A DNA stretch of 64,000 nucleotides from Trichomonas vaginalis G3 (Eukaryota > Parabasalia > Trichomonadida > Trichomonadidae), in contig NC_067208.1 in NCBI RefSeq assembly GCF_026262505.1, positions 5,341,962 through 5,405,961 on the forward strand, written 5' to 3'. A program made the translations under genes and the position numbers. Below, piece by piece: positions 38,144 to 47,788 of this stretch (within the stretch, counting starts at the first letter, position 1; each line of letters opens with the position of its first letter). A model generated the notes under the pieces. The model saw nothing but the letters and a program-made list of their open reading frames with translations, was not told the DNA's origin and ran no database searches.

Positions 38144-38992
38144 ATGCTTTCAATAGAAAAAGAAAATTCAAGAGTTGCTACAACTAAACCATTAGATGAA
38201 CTTTTTACTAATGTCGGTCAAAAGTTTGAGACAGAGACCGTAAAGCATGAAGGCTATCGTTTTGACTACCCATTGAGATGGCTAAGAGACCCATCCGTCA
38301 CAAAAGCTGTTGGCTTTCGTAGAATGAAGTTCATTTCAGAAGCCATACATGGTTTCCCATTTACGGTCGCTTTTGAAGTTCGATACTATAACAAAGAAAA
38401 ACATACGTATGAGAAATTTGAACAGGGAAAACTTTTACAAGTGAATTTGCTTGTAAACTTAGAAACAACTCTTCAAGCTTTTCAAGAAAAAATAAACGAT
38501 ATCTATCTCGAATATGCAAAACAGTACAACATTGACGAAGGAGAGTACCATCTCGATATTATATATGACAGGAAAAATGCAACTGTTAAAATCAATAGAA
38601 TAGAAGACCTTGGAGAAGACGTTTATATTTCTACAAAATATAACAACTTGGCATGGTATAGATTTTTGAGGATGTTAAATCAGCCTGCAGCATATCCAGT
38701 ACACCCGAACTTTTATGAAGTCGAAAACCCTAATGGAACATATGAAAATGTTTTCGACTCAGATGCTATTATAGTTCATGCTTCATTTTCTGGTGCACAA
38801 AACTCTTTTTTATGCTTGGCAAATGACTTTTACGAAAAACCTACAAAGCTATATGAACCACCAAGTGGAAGTATTTCAGACTTTCAAGTATGGTTTACTA
38901 CAGATGGAAGAAAGAGAATAATTCCATTATACCACGCGTTTTACTTAGAACTTAGTTTCATATACAACTACTATCGAACGGTAAAAATATAA
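38144..38992 (+). CDS. Maverick protein, paralogue of 30849-31709
   Basis: This is a 282-residue protein starting at ATG 38144, divergent from the tail-fibre gene, with 18 nt between the two starts. It shares the N-terminal TKPLDELFTNVG block, YRFDYPLRWL..PS and the C-terminal SDFQVWFTTDGRKRIIPLY with the 286-residue protein. It has no enzyme motif. The placement next to the fibre gene makes a virion-surface role plausible, but that remains inference. Confidence 0.75.
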   Translation: MLSIEKENSRVATTKPLDELFTNVGQKFETETVKHEGYRFDYPLRWLRDPSVTKAVGFRRMKFISEAIHGFPFTVAFEVRYYNKEKHTYEKFEQGKLLQVNLLVNLETTLQAFQEKINDIYLEYAKQYNIDEGEYHLDIIYDRKNATVKINRIEDLGEDVYISTKYNNLAWYRFLRMLNQPAAYPVHPNFYEVENPNGTYENVFDSDAIIVHASFSGAQNSFLCLANDFYEKPTKLYEPPSGSISDFQVWFTTDGRKRIIPLYHAFYLELSFIYNYYRTVKI

Positions 38993-38994
38993 TT

Positions 38995-39237
38995 TTAATA
39001 CGGTTGAGGTGTTGGATTTGGTTGCCAACTAGACTGTGGTGCAGGTTCAGGCTGTTGTATAACAGGAGCTTGTTCTTCTGGTTCAGGGTCTTTAGGTATA
39101 ATACCAACGAACTGACCTACTCTTTTACCAATATTTTTGACTCCGTTCCAAATTCCTCTTCCGACAGATTTTATTCCATTCCATATACCTCTTCCAACAT
39201 TTCGAAAGAAGTTTCCTATTCTTCCAAAGAAACCCAT
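38995..39237 (-). CDS. Second amphipathic, glycine-rich small protein
   Basis: This is an 80-residue protein. It begins MGFFGRIGNFFRNVGRGIW and carries an internal near-repeat (GRGIWNGIKSV, GRGIWNGVKNI). The result is a cationic amphipathic helix of about 40 residues followed by a Pro/Gln-rich tail. Gly-2 is present as in 35375-35776. This is a candidate membrane-active virion peptide, by composition only. Confidence 0.65.
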   Translation of the reverse strand: MGFFGRIGNFFRNVGRGIWNGIKSVGRGIWNGVKNIGKRVGQFVGIIPKDPEPEEQAPVIQQPEPAPQSSWQPNPTPQPY

Positions 39238-39255
39238 TTTACTATATGTAAAAAT

Positions 39256-39618
39256 CTAATGTCCACCTAGTCTCTTACGTTTCCTGTTGAGTTCCATAGC
39301 ATTTTTTAACTGGAGCTCATACATTCTATTTCTCCTCTGGTAGAAAACATACTCTGGGTCAACTCCTGTGTTCGCGTCATCTGCATAGAGTTGTTTATAT
39401 CCCACTTCAGGGTTTGTATAAAACTCTTTCCATCTCATATTTGCATACCATGGTGGCAAACCTAACGCAGCGTCATTTGACATGGCAGTTTGCATTTGTA
39501 CATCTGTTGGCACTTGACCATAGTTTGCCATTGCAGTTTGTATTCTAACTTCATTTGGAATATTCTCTGGGTTTGGTTGTCCAGGTTGCTGTGCATTCGC
39601 TAAGTTCTGTGCGTCCAT
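39256..39618 (-). CDS. Maverick protein, unknown (120 aa)
   Basis: ATG 39618. The N-terminus is Gln/Asn/Pro-rich. The stretch IQTAMANYGQVPTDVQMQTA contains a repeated QTAM..(Y/D) unit. A Trp/Tyr-rich middle (PPWYANMRWKEFYTNPE) and a basic C-terminus (LNRKRKRLGGH) follow. No domain is recognised. It lies in a run of small same-strand genes with short gaps. Confidence 0.65.
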   Translation of the reverse strand: MDAQNLANAQQPGQPNPENIPNEVRIQTAMANYGQVPTDVQMQTAMSNDAALGLPPWYANMRWKEFYTNPEVGYKQLYADDANTGVDPEYVFYQRRNRMYELQLKNAMELNRKRKRLGGH

Positions 39619-39642
39619 TTTAATATTAGATAAAAATATCTC

Positions 39643-39774
39643 TTACGAGTACATATGCTGAACATTTGCTGGTATTGGTTCATCTTCATATTCTCTATAT
39701 CTTTCTGCCACGTCAAATAAGTAAATGACACAATGGAAAAAACCTAAAACAAGTAGTCCTATTTCAAACCACAT
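39643..39774 (-). CDS. Small single-pass membrane protein (43 aa)
   Basis: ATG 39774, stop 39643. The peptide begins MWFEIGLLVLGFFHCVIYLF, a single hydrophobic segment, and ends with an acidic tail. Its start overlaps the likely end of the methylase gene (39759). Compact gene packing and a clean frame support it, but the function is unknown. Confidence 0.55.
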   Translation of the reverse strand: MWFEIGLLVLGFFHCVIYLFDVAERYREYEDEPIPANVQHMYS

Positions 39775-40576
39775 TTACTTACCAATAAAATTTCTTTGTT
39801 ATGACACTTTCTCCGGTTTATAGGACCTCTCTCATATTCTATCTTATCGTATCTAAACTCATAGTCATGTATGTCCTCTAACCATCTCATGACACTTTCC
39901 AAACCACTTTATCGGATGTAAAGTAAAAGCATGGATGGTTATGTAAAACGTCTAAAGTTTCTAAAGAGTCTCTCAAAGTCCAGTCTACTTGGTATTGAAA
40001 ATCCCATGTGTTATAGAACGGCGGGTCTACTATAAAGAAAACATTTTCCTTGTTTTTATATTTTTCATACAACTCTGTCCAACGACATCTCACAAACTCT
40101 ATACCCTCAGTATATTTTTCTATGTTCTCTTTGAAAACCTTTGTATAGTTAAGATATAAAACGTTTGACATAAGTGTTTCAATGTCATGAACTCTTATAG
40201 AACCACTATACAATAGTCCTAGAAGATATACTATCCCAGTCAATATACTCTGCTTTTTTCAAAACCTCTCTGACATATTTTTCTTATCTAATGGTATACG
40301 TTCCATCTTACCTATAGGTATCTTTTCTTTCAACTCACTCAATATTTTGTTTGTGTCTGGTATATGTTTGAGACGGTTCATATAGTTGTCGAAGTCATTG
40401 CATATAATCTTTGAGTCAGGAAATACAGTATGGCACAAATGAGATATATAGAAACTTCCACCGAACAAATCTACAAATGTTAGACCATTCGGTAGTTTCT
40501 TAAGTTCTCTCAATAGAATATCTTTACATCTACTCTTATTTCCAAAGAAGGGTAACGGTGGTTTTGTAAAATTCAT
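39759..40576 (-). pseudogene. Dam-type (D12 class) adenine-N6 DNA methyltransferase, frameshifted
   Basis: ATG 40576. The SAM-binding part PFFGNKSR and FVDLFGGSF are followed by the catalytic DPPF motif (VFFIVDPPFYNTW). The C-terminal block (DYEFRYDKIEYER then NRRKCHNKEILL) is typical of Dam-like enzymes. The full span gives the usual ~270 residues, but the frame shifts near 40255 and again near 39890. Targets would be GATC-like adenines; specificity cannot be read from sequence. It may mark or protect element DNA (inference). Confidence 0.82.
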
Positions 40577-40627
40577 TTTATATACAATAAAAATGTTTTT
40601 TCCCTGAAAAGTGACAGAAAAGTGACA

Positions 40628-40698
40628 AAACATCTTCGGGGCTAGAGGGCACGAAGTGCCTGGAAGCCCCAATGCCTTTTTTTTTTTTTTTTTTTTTT
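40628..40698 (-). repeat. Right terminal inverted repeat of Maverick copy 1
   Basis: 49 nt identical in reverse complement to 17440-17488 are followed by a T run (40677-40700), the counterpart of the left A run. Confidence 0.92.
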
Positions 40699-40703
40699 TT
40701 GTG

Positions 40704-43035
40704 GGTGCAAATTTCCAAATTTCATATACTAATTTTTTCTAATAATTCAAAATTCGACCAAAACATTAAGTTTTCTTATCGTAAAAATTGTGTATTCCAA
40801 AAACTTTTTGCATTTTTGCATTAATTATGCCATTTAGACAAAAATAATAATTTCAAATGCCAAATTTTTCTCGAAATTTGCAAATGTTTTTGAATTCTTA
40901 ATCTATTTCTAACAGAATATGATAATAGTAATCTTCGAGATCTCCAACTATTTCTCCATGGCTATCCGAATCTGTAGGTAAACTATGGAACAGTGAATCT
41001 TATTGTATAAACTCTAAAAGTTCAATTTCCGGTCGAAAAAAACTTGAAAACAATTTGTATTCGACGAGTTAAAGAGCTCTGTTTATTCTAAATTTTCCAA
41101 AAAAAATTAGATTTCGTTTTTTCGCTTCAAAAAATGTTGTTTTAAGTTTTAAAATTTGTAATTCAATTTTTTTGGAAAGATTTACGATTTTTTTAATACT
41201 GCGAATGAGTTTTATTTACATACTCTATTGATAAATCATATTTTTGTCGAGATATAACTTTTTTTTAAAAAAATTATATGCAAGAGTGTTATAGAATTCT
41301 AGAAGGTATAGTGCATAATTTGAAGTATACTATCAAATAAAGAAATTTTACAGTTTTTTAGTTTTATTTAGATGTACGTTATTTTAGATGGCTTCGTCGA
41401 AAACAAAGCATGTCTGTTAAGTTTATTCTTAACATGGTAAATAAAATGGCAACGAAGCCCAGTGTACTGCGTCTTATGCCGTAGTTTTTGTTATCTTCAT
41501 ACTCAAATACAACAAATACAAATAGATTTATTACGAAAAAACGTATAAAACAAATGATATATTTATTTCTAGACAAGTTGACGAACATGTAGCGCAACTG
41601 TATCGCTTCAGAGAACAGTTCTTCCAACACCTACTCATTCAGTGAAAGATTTAAGAAGAACTCTTACTCGACCTTAACTACCTACGCTTTGCTTGAACAA
41701 TTCCCAACGAGGTTACTATAAGGTTGCAAGTCTTGTCAAAATGTAGTATGCAATACGTTGGGGAAAAATAGATATATACGAACAAACTACTACAGTCTAG
41801 CAACTAGTCTTTAAGTGTAATGTATTTTTGCTACAAAGAGCTCATAACGAAGTCAAATTTTGCAATTTGATGTCAAAACTAGCTAGTTGTTGAATCAAAT
41901 AGCGTTGTGACTTTGTATACATCACGATCTTGTGGTATCAGAGCTGTACTGCTGCATACTAATTCAACTAAACATGAGCAAGATTGGGATTTCTATTCTC
42001 TGGGGTGCGAGGCTCGTCCAAAGTTCAAGCAGCTACAGTGTTTTGGATCACCTAAAGAACTTTGGGAATTCAGTTATTACGTAAATTTCTCAAGATGAAC
42101 TTGAGAGCAGCGCAGTTATAACGAAAGTCTCTGATGAAAGGCAATGATTTCTTTCATGAATGATCTAACGTTAGCTTGAAATCAGGAAAAGAGACTATTG
42201 ATGACTTACTTTCCATCGATGGTGCACAACAGCAGGGAGGGGATTGGTGGGTTTGGGGAAATTCGCTGAGGCACTAGTGTCCGGATTGTTCGTCAAATAG
42301 GTTTCCTTTCCTATAAAGAAATGACACTTTTTGGCGGCTTATTGACTCAGAAAAATTTGAGAGTTAACGAATAATTTTGGCGCCAAAAATAATTTCTCTT
42401 AATTTATTAAATTTAATATACGCACATCCATAAGTTATGCTATTTTTTCTATTTATTTTGTTCTAAAATTCTAAATATTTTTTTTTCATAACATAAAATA
42501 TGATGTCTAGTCTCATTTACATAACAACATGCCTTAGAATAGGTTTTTTATTCTTTTTGTCACTTTAAATTAAGAATAAAAAGATAATTTAAATTGAATA
42601 TTTGCGATTATTCTCACTAATGCTGCTTCCTCTTTTATTAGGTAGACAACAAAAAGTTAGCCTTGGACTCCCATATCAGATTTTTGATTGGTTGCGTATA
42701 TAATGAGCTGGGATTGATAGACGAAAACCCAGTGAGAAAATTTTTGACGCCGTAAACTATTCAATTCAAAACGATGAACAATATCACATTTATGTTAAAA
42801 TTTTTAATACATGGGTTAAAAAAGAAATTCGATCAGGCATGGTTTGACAAAACTTCCAAAAATTTGAATTCATTTTGCGGCTATACTTTTTTCCCTAACT
42901 TAAATAGACATATGTGACTCATATTTTATTCTTGTATTCGAAAAAAATTACCTTATTACTAAGAATTTTCATTTTTTAAAGTTTTTTCTTCCCCTACTTC
43001 TGGCATTGGAATTACTTAATATTTACTATTTAACA
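40704..43035. other. Non-coding stretch between Maverick 1 and the surface-protein gene
   Basis: This is AT-rich DNA with no convincing gene. 41350-41640 (minus) and 41930-42250 (plus) may be relics of Ty1/copia-like retroelements; see findings. The rest shows only homopolymers and unrelated short ORFs. Confidence 0.5.
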
Positions 43036-44730
43036 ATGGCACTAGGATCATTGAATTTTATTAATACCATACTTCAACATGCTAATGCGATTCAATTTTT
43101 TCTAATCCAGAGTGTATTTAAACAAGCCATGCATGAAAATTACAATCAAATTAATTTTAACTCCATATGTTACTATTTTAACGGTAATCCAATGAAATTC
43201 AGCGATATTGATGATATTTGGAATTCATTTTACTGCAATAATGAAGAATATATACCAATTACACAGAGTAAAATCATTAATAATCAAAACAAAAATTGTT
43301 TTATCCATGATCTACTTTTTTCAAATTTCAATCAACGAATTATTGATTTACAAGGAGACCAAAAGGTTCTTATTTATAAAACAATCTTCTTTGCAAATAC
43401 TAATAATCAAAATAGTGATTCTCATGGTCGTCTGATTTCCAAATTAGATGGATCATTGGTTCAATATCAAGTTCATTCCCTAGATACTACTATTAACTTG
43501 GATGAATATTCAGCTGTGCATTCAAATTCTGAGCTTTCCGATTCTTCCTTAAATTATGTGAAAGATTCAACTTTCACTGGATCAAAAGGAAATGGACCGT
43601 CGATACGCTGTAAGAAAGGTCATATTATTATCAAAAATATTAATATATCAAACACTCAATCGGATTATCACTATTCTGGGTATGTTACTTCTTCATATGT
43701 AAATAATAATTCTTTTACTTATTCAATCATTTCCAATATTACATCTGGTGATGGTCCACTTAGACATAGTAATTTTGATGGAAACCTTGACCACCTTATT
43801 ATCAATGGAGTTGTAGCAAACGAATCCGGTACGTCTTATTGCATTATTTCTGCTTATATTTATTCAAGTATTACTATCAGAGATTGCATTTTTAGCAATA
43901 GCGATGCGTATAGAATTTTTGAAACAGATGATAGCTCCTCATTAACAATTTCGGATTGTTATATCAATAACAATAAGGTCCATGAAGTTGAATCAGGAAC
44001 AATTAATCTAGAAACCACAAATTTCTTAGAACTAAATACTTCTGAGATAGGACCAGAGATAAAAGCTTATCAATTAACCAAATTTGCTGTCTTGAAATTC
44101 ATCAGTATCACAAATACATTATTGAAAGGCATTGATGAAAATGCTTCTGCGATAATAACAATTGAAAGCAACATTTCTTTTCCAATTGCTATTATAATAT
44201 ATATTGATGATGAGATAATTCAAGTTGAATTAATCCCACTCCAATATGGTATAAATTTATATAACATCAACATTACAATCCCAAGTCGACTTGATATAGG
44301 AACTCATAATTTGACAGCAAAAATCCAAGGATATAATGAAAATGAATCAAGATCAGTTGCTTATGGGTTTAAATTAATCGATCCAGTTGAAATATCAATT
44401 ATTTATTCTAAATATAATAAAAGAAGAATAACCATATTCGGAGCAATTGATGTGAAAGAGAATGATCTCGTAAAAGAACTTGAAGTAGCATTAGATAATT
44501 CTACTAATTTTATCAGGGTAGACGAATTCACAATTGGCAAGAACAATGAACAACTATTTAATTTTAATTTTGAGTTTCCATCTGATTTCACAAAGGGAAA
44601 TCACTGTATTCAAATGAATGCAGTTAATAATTCTCGAATAATTGGAACTATAAAATATGATTTCATTTTTGACCCAGATAGATTATCAACTAATCGGCCT
44701 GTAATTCCAAAATTTAGAAAGAGGCGATGA
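43036..44730 (+). CDS. Beta-helix-like surface protein, intact paralogue of 13046-16068
   Basis: This is a 564-residue protein starting at ATG 43036. A hydrophobic N-terminal stretch (SLNFINTILQHANAIQFFLI) may act as a signal sequence or anchor. Residues about 60-370 carry strand-turn repeats (SSITIRDCIFSNSDAYRIF, SSLTISDCYINNNKV) suggesting a parallel beta-helix. Residues about 380-550 hold two Ig-like segments (SRLDIGTHNLTAKIQGYNE, SDFTKGNHCIQMNAVNNS). The end is basic (KFRKRR). No C-terminal transmembrane helix is seen. It is probably a member of the expanded Trichomonas surface-protein families; the function is unknown. Confidence 0.7.
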   Translation: MALGSLNFINTILQHANAIQFFLIQSVFKQAMHENYNQINFNSICYYFNGNPMKFSDIDDIWNSFYCNNEEYIPITQSKIINNQNKNCFIHDLLFSNFNQRIIDLQGDQKVLIYKTIFFANTNNQNSDSHGRLISKLDGSLVQYQVHSLDTTINLDEYSAVHSNSELSDSSLNYVKDSTFTGSKGNGPSIRCKKGHIIIKNINISNTQSDYHYSGYVTSSYVNNNSFTYSIISNITSGDGPLRHSNFDGNLDHLIINGVVANESGTSYCIISAYIYSSITIRDCIFSNSDAYRIFETDDSSSLTISDCYINNNKVHEVESGTINLETTNFLELNTSEIGPEIKAYQLTKFAVLKFISITNTLLKGIDENASAIITIESNISFPIAIIIYIDDEIIQVELIPLQYGINLYNINITIPSRLDIGTHNLTAKIQGYNENESRSVAYGFKLIDPVEISIIYSKYNKRRITIFGAIDVKENDLVKELEVALDNSTNFIRVDEFTIGKNNEQLFNFNFEFPSDFTKGNHCIQMNAVNNSRIIGTIKYDFIFDPDRLSTNRPVIPKFRKRR

Positions 44731-45495
44731 AGAGTTATCTATACTTTTATATGATTTTTTTTGATATCATTTCATACTGATATAAATATCTATTAAACTA
44801 TCCATATAAATTAAATACATTAAATGTTATACTCAAATAAATCGGGAACATGTTGTAATGTTTATTTGAAAGATGATAATTCTGCTTTGCTCCATGTCCA
44901 ACTCCCTTCTATCAAGGTTTTTCAAAACAAAAGTTTCTAGAAAAAATTCGGATTTTGTTTGGAAAGAATGATATTCATGAATTATGAATTATTGTTGTTT
45001 TCGATATGGCATATCAGTGATTGAATAATAAATACAGAACGAATATGATCTGATTTAGATTCTTCTTCATATAACTCTCTAGATTTACAGAAATTGAACT
45101 TATTCTAAAGAGTATTTTACTGAATTTTTTTAACATTAATATTGTCTGATAATACGATATGTGTTTAAAAAGCTTTTTAGCTTCTTAGAATTGGCGTTAA
45201 ATTATGCAATATACTGCTAAACATAACTAATTTGCATTTGAAATTCTTTTTGATGTTCTTTATCAGATTTTTTTCTTTATTTACCGTATGATCTGCTTGA
45301 AGTTTATAATAATGCATTGATATGAGTCTTTTTTTAATATGAAATTAAACAGTTATCCACCGAAATTAATGTAAATCATTGAATTTAAAACGATGAAAAA
45401 TATTATTCAAATTATTAAAATGTATATCCAAATAATCCAATTTGTATTAAATGTTTTGACAATTTTCAGAAAAATTGAATAAGCTATTACGATTA
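44731..45495. other. 3' flank and intergenic DNA
   Basis: ATAAATCGGG occurs about 105 nt after the stop, as it does after the 16795-17224 cassette (near 17274). Otherwise this is AT-rich spacer. Confidence 0.5.
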
Positions 45496-46273
45496 GAGGT
45501 AGGGCAACGATAGGTCAAAAAGGCTTCTCTGATAGATTTCCTTGCCTTTTGGATATGCTATAATATATAGCCTAGCATGATAGGATATGATGTCAAAAGT
45601 TAGAACATAACTTAGGATCTTGAGAAAAATGAAAAACAAAAATTACATAAAAAAAGAAAAATTTTATCTAATTTGTTTTTTGGACTGAATAAGTAATTTT
45701 ATTGAATTTCAATACGACACATAGATTTTATTATTAGTATTAAATATAATGGTTTACTATTAACAAGGAACCTAAACTAATGAAAATTTGATTTCAAATA
45801 TTGTATATGATTATCATAGATTACCAAAATATATTGCTATTTATGAGGATATAATATTGATTATTAGTAAATCGTATAAATTTAATAAATATGCCATGAA
45901 TATTGAATGAATTTCTTGATTCATAGGGGTAAAACGCGCTTTTATATGATTTAGACAGAGAATTTATGAGATGTAAATAACACAATAAAGGTTTATATTG
46001 AATATTTTCTAAAAATAAATCGAAATTATAAAAAACAATACATTTATTCATTGAAACTGTTGCATGCTAAGATCAGTCATAATGTAAACCTCTCAATTTT
46101 ATTGTCGTGGGAAGTATCTCAATTCCTTCAAAAAAATTGAAAAACTATTTAATTTTAAAAATATAATACTTTTAATTAGTTAATTAATTGGAGATATTTA
46201 AAAAAATCACTTTTGATAATACTTTTGAGAACTTTAATTCAAAAAATATATTCAAAAATATCCAGGATATCAA

Positions 46274-46586
46274 GAGGGAATTGTTCCTTATGAGGTATAT
46301 AGTTATGATGTATACCTCATAAGGAACAATTCCCTCCTTAAAACGAGAAAACTTGTTCGAAATTGTTTATCATTTCGAACAAGTTTTCTCGTTTTTAATA
46401 AGAAACTAAAGGCTATGAGGCATTGATTATATATTAGTGCCTCACAGCCTTTAGTTTCTAATAGATAGCTGGGAAACTTTCTCCAAATGATAAGTTATTC
46501 AGAGAAAGTTTCCCAGCTATCAAGAGGGAATTGTTCCTTATGAGGTATATAGTTATGATGTATACCTCATAAGGAACAATTTCCTC
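46274..46586. repeat. Array of five long hairpins
   Basis: Stems are: 46274-46299/46311-46336 (26 bp, perfect), 46340-46363/46372-46395 (24 bp, perfect), 46401-46422/46438-46459 (22 nt, one mismatch), 46465-46483/46502-46520 (19 bp) and 46524-46549/46561-46586 (second copy of the first, one mismatch). Loops are 8-18 nt. Units follow each other with almost no spacer. The first and fifth are exactly 250 bp apart and share flanking sequence. Confidence 0.95.
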
Positions 46587-47267
46587 CTTAAAATCGTAGA
46601 CATTTTTATACTTATTAATCAACCATTCAAAATCATATTCCTCTGAAAAGTAATTTTATTAAAAATTTAGAATTTTAATAAATATAGAGTTTGAATTTCA
46701 TACAATACCTATATATTTTCAATAATGGAATTTGAAAACCATTCTCAAAAGTTCTCAGAAAACCTTTTTTTCATTAATTTTAAGAAATCTGAGTATTAAA
46801 TTAAGTGATAAATTCGTTTGACACTACTTTAATTTTTAAATTCAAAAAATTATATGTGCTTCTTAAAATGACTCAAAAAATTTTATTATAAAATAATATA
46901 TAATATTAAAAATCCCACAACATTTTTTACTTTACATAATCGTACTTCCTCGATGATTAATTTCCACTCAATTTCTATCGTTGACCGAACTTAGCATGCA
47001 ACAAAACTACTTGGACAAATATGAAACAAGCATTCAGGCAATACTTTTGAGACTTCAACGCATCTGATAATTTTTATATAACTTCACCTCCTATGCTTAG
47101 AGTGGAGGTATTGAGATCGTATAAGTATAGATGAGCTCACATTCAGATATGATGTGTGAACTTCTGTTTTCACTGCAATTTTGAATCAGAATAAACTCAA
47201 AACAAGAATAAAATGATATACTCACTCTCTAAATGTGTTCGAGATTTAAAGTTGTATGAATAAAACG

Positions 47268-47788
47268 ATTCATCTTTCGAAGCCTCCCATTTAATGAGAG
47301 ACTTCGAAAGATGAATGTATTCATGTAGATGAAATACTATATATGACCATGTGTGATACTAAAGATATCAAAATGTTCATTTTTAAGTGCAATAGAAGGG
47401 TTATCTCTCGTAAAATCTCAATTTAAGGAAGATTTAGAAAGAACTCCTTTCCTGAGTAGATAGTGTGTGGTTTCTGTCTTTTGGTTGATCAGGAACTATG
47501 AAATTAAGTCGGACAGAAAGAAGTTCTTTTCAAAACAGACTCCAAATGAGTTGTTCGAAAAGAACTTCCTTCTGTATATGGATAATTGTAGTTACCGCAC
47601 TGAAGTATGTGATTGTGATGATGGAGTTCTCGATAAATCTAAAATCGGATTAAGATTAATTGAAAACTCAAGTAATTCTTTGAAATCTTGTGTTGTCTGG
47701 CACTATAATAACCAAAGAATGAGAATATTATGTTGAATGATGAGTACGTGTGCTCGGCATTCGCCGAGCGAATTGAGTTTAACGTACT
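47268..47788. repeat. Three further hairpins
   Basis: Stems are at 47268-47282/47302-47316 (15 bp, ATTCATCTTTCGAAG), 47514-47531/47557-47574 (18 nt, 17 paired) and 47752-47758/47763-47769 (GCTCGGC/GCCGAGC), the last enclosed by AGTACGT/ACGTACT at 47743-47749 and 47782-47788. Confidence 0.85.

Larger units (their letters stand above)
17423..40698. mobile_element. Maverick/Polinton transposon, copy 1 (about 23.3 kb)
   Basis: The element is bounded by an A17 run plus 49-nt terminus (17423-17488) and its inverted copy plus T run (40628-40698). TTGTG at 17418-17422 and 40699-40703 fits the 5-6 bp target duplication of Mavericks; the last TT of the right T run is shared, so the exact edge is ambiguous by a few bases. 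It encodes pPolB, rve integrase, packaging ATPase, capsid candidates, an SF3 helicase and accessory genes in two convergent blocks. Several genes are frameshifted. Confidence 0.93.

Noticed and set aside
47467-47736. 89-codon ORF inside the hairpin-rich element
   Set aside because: It overlaps a hairpin stem and has no family resemblance. A transposase assignment could not be supported.
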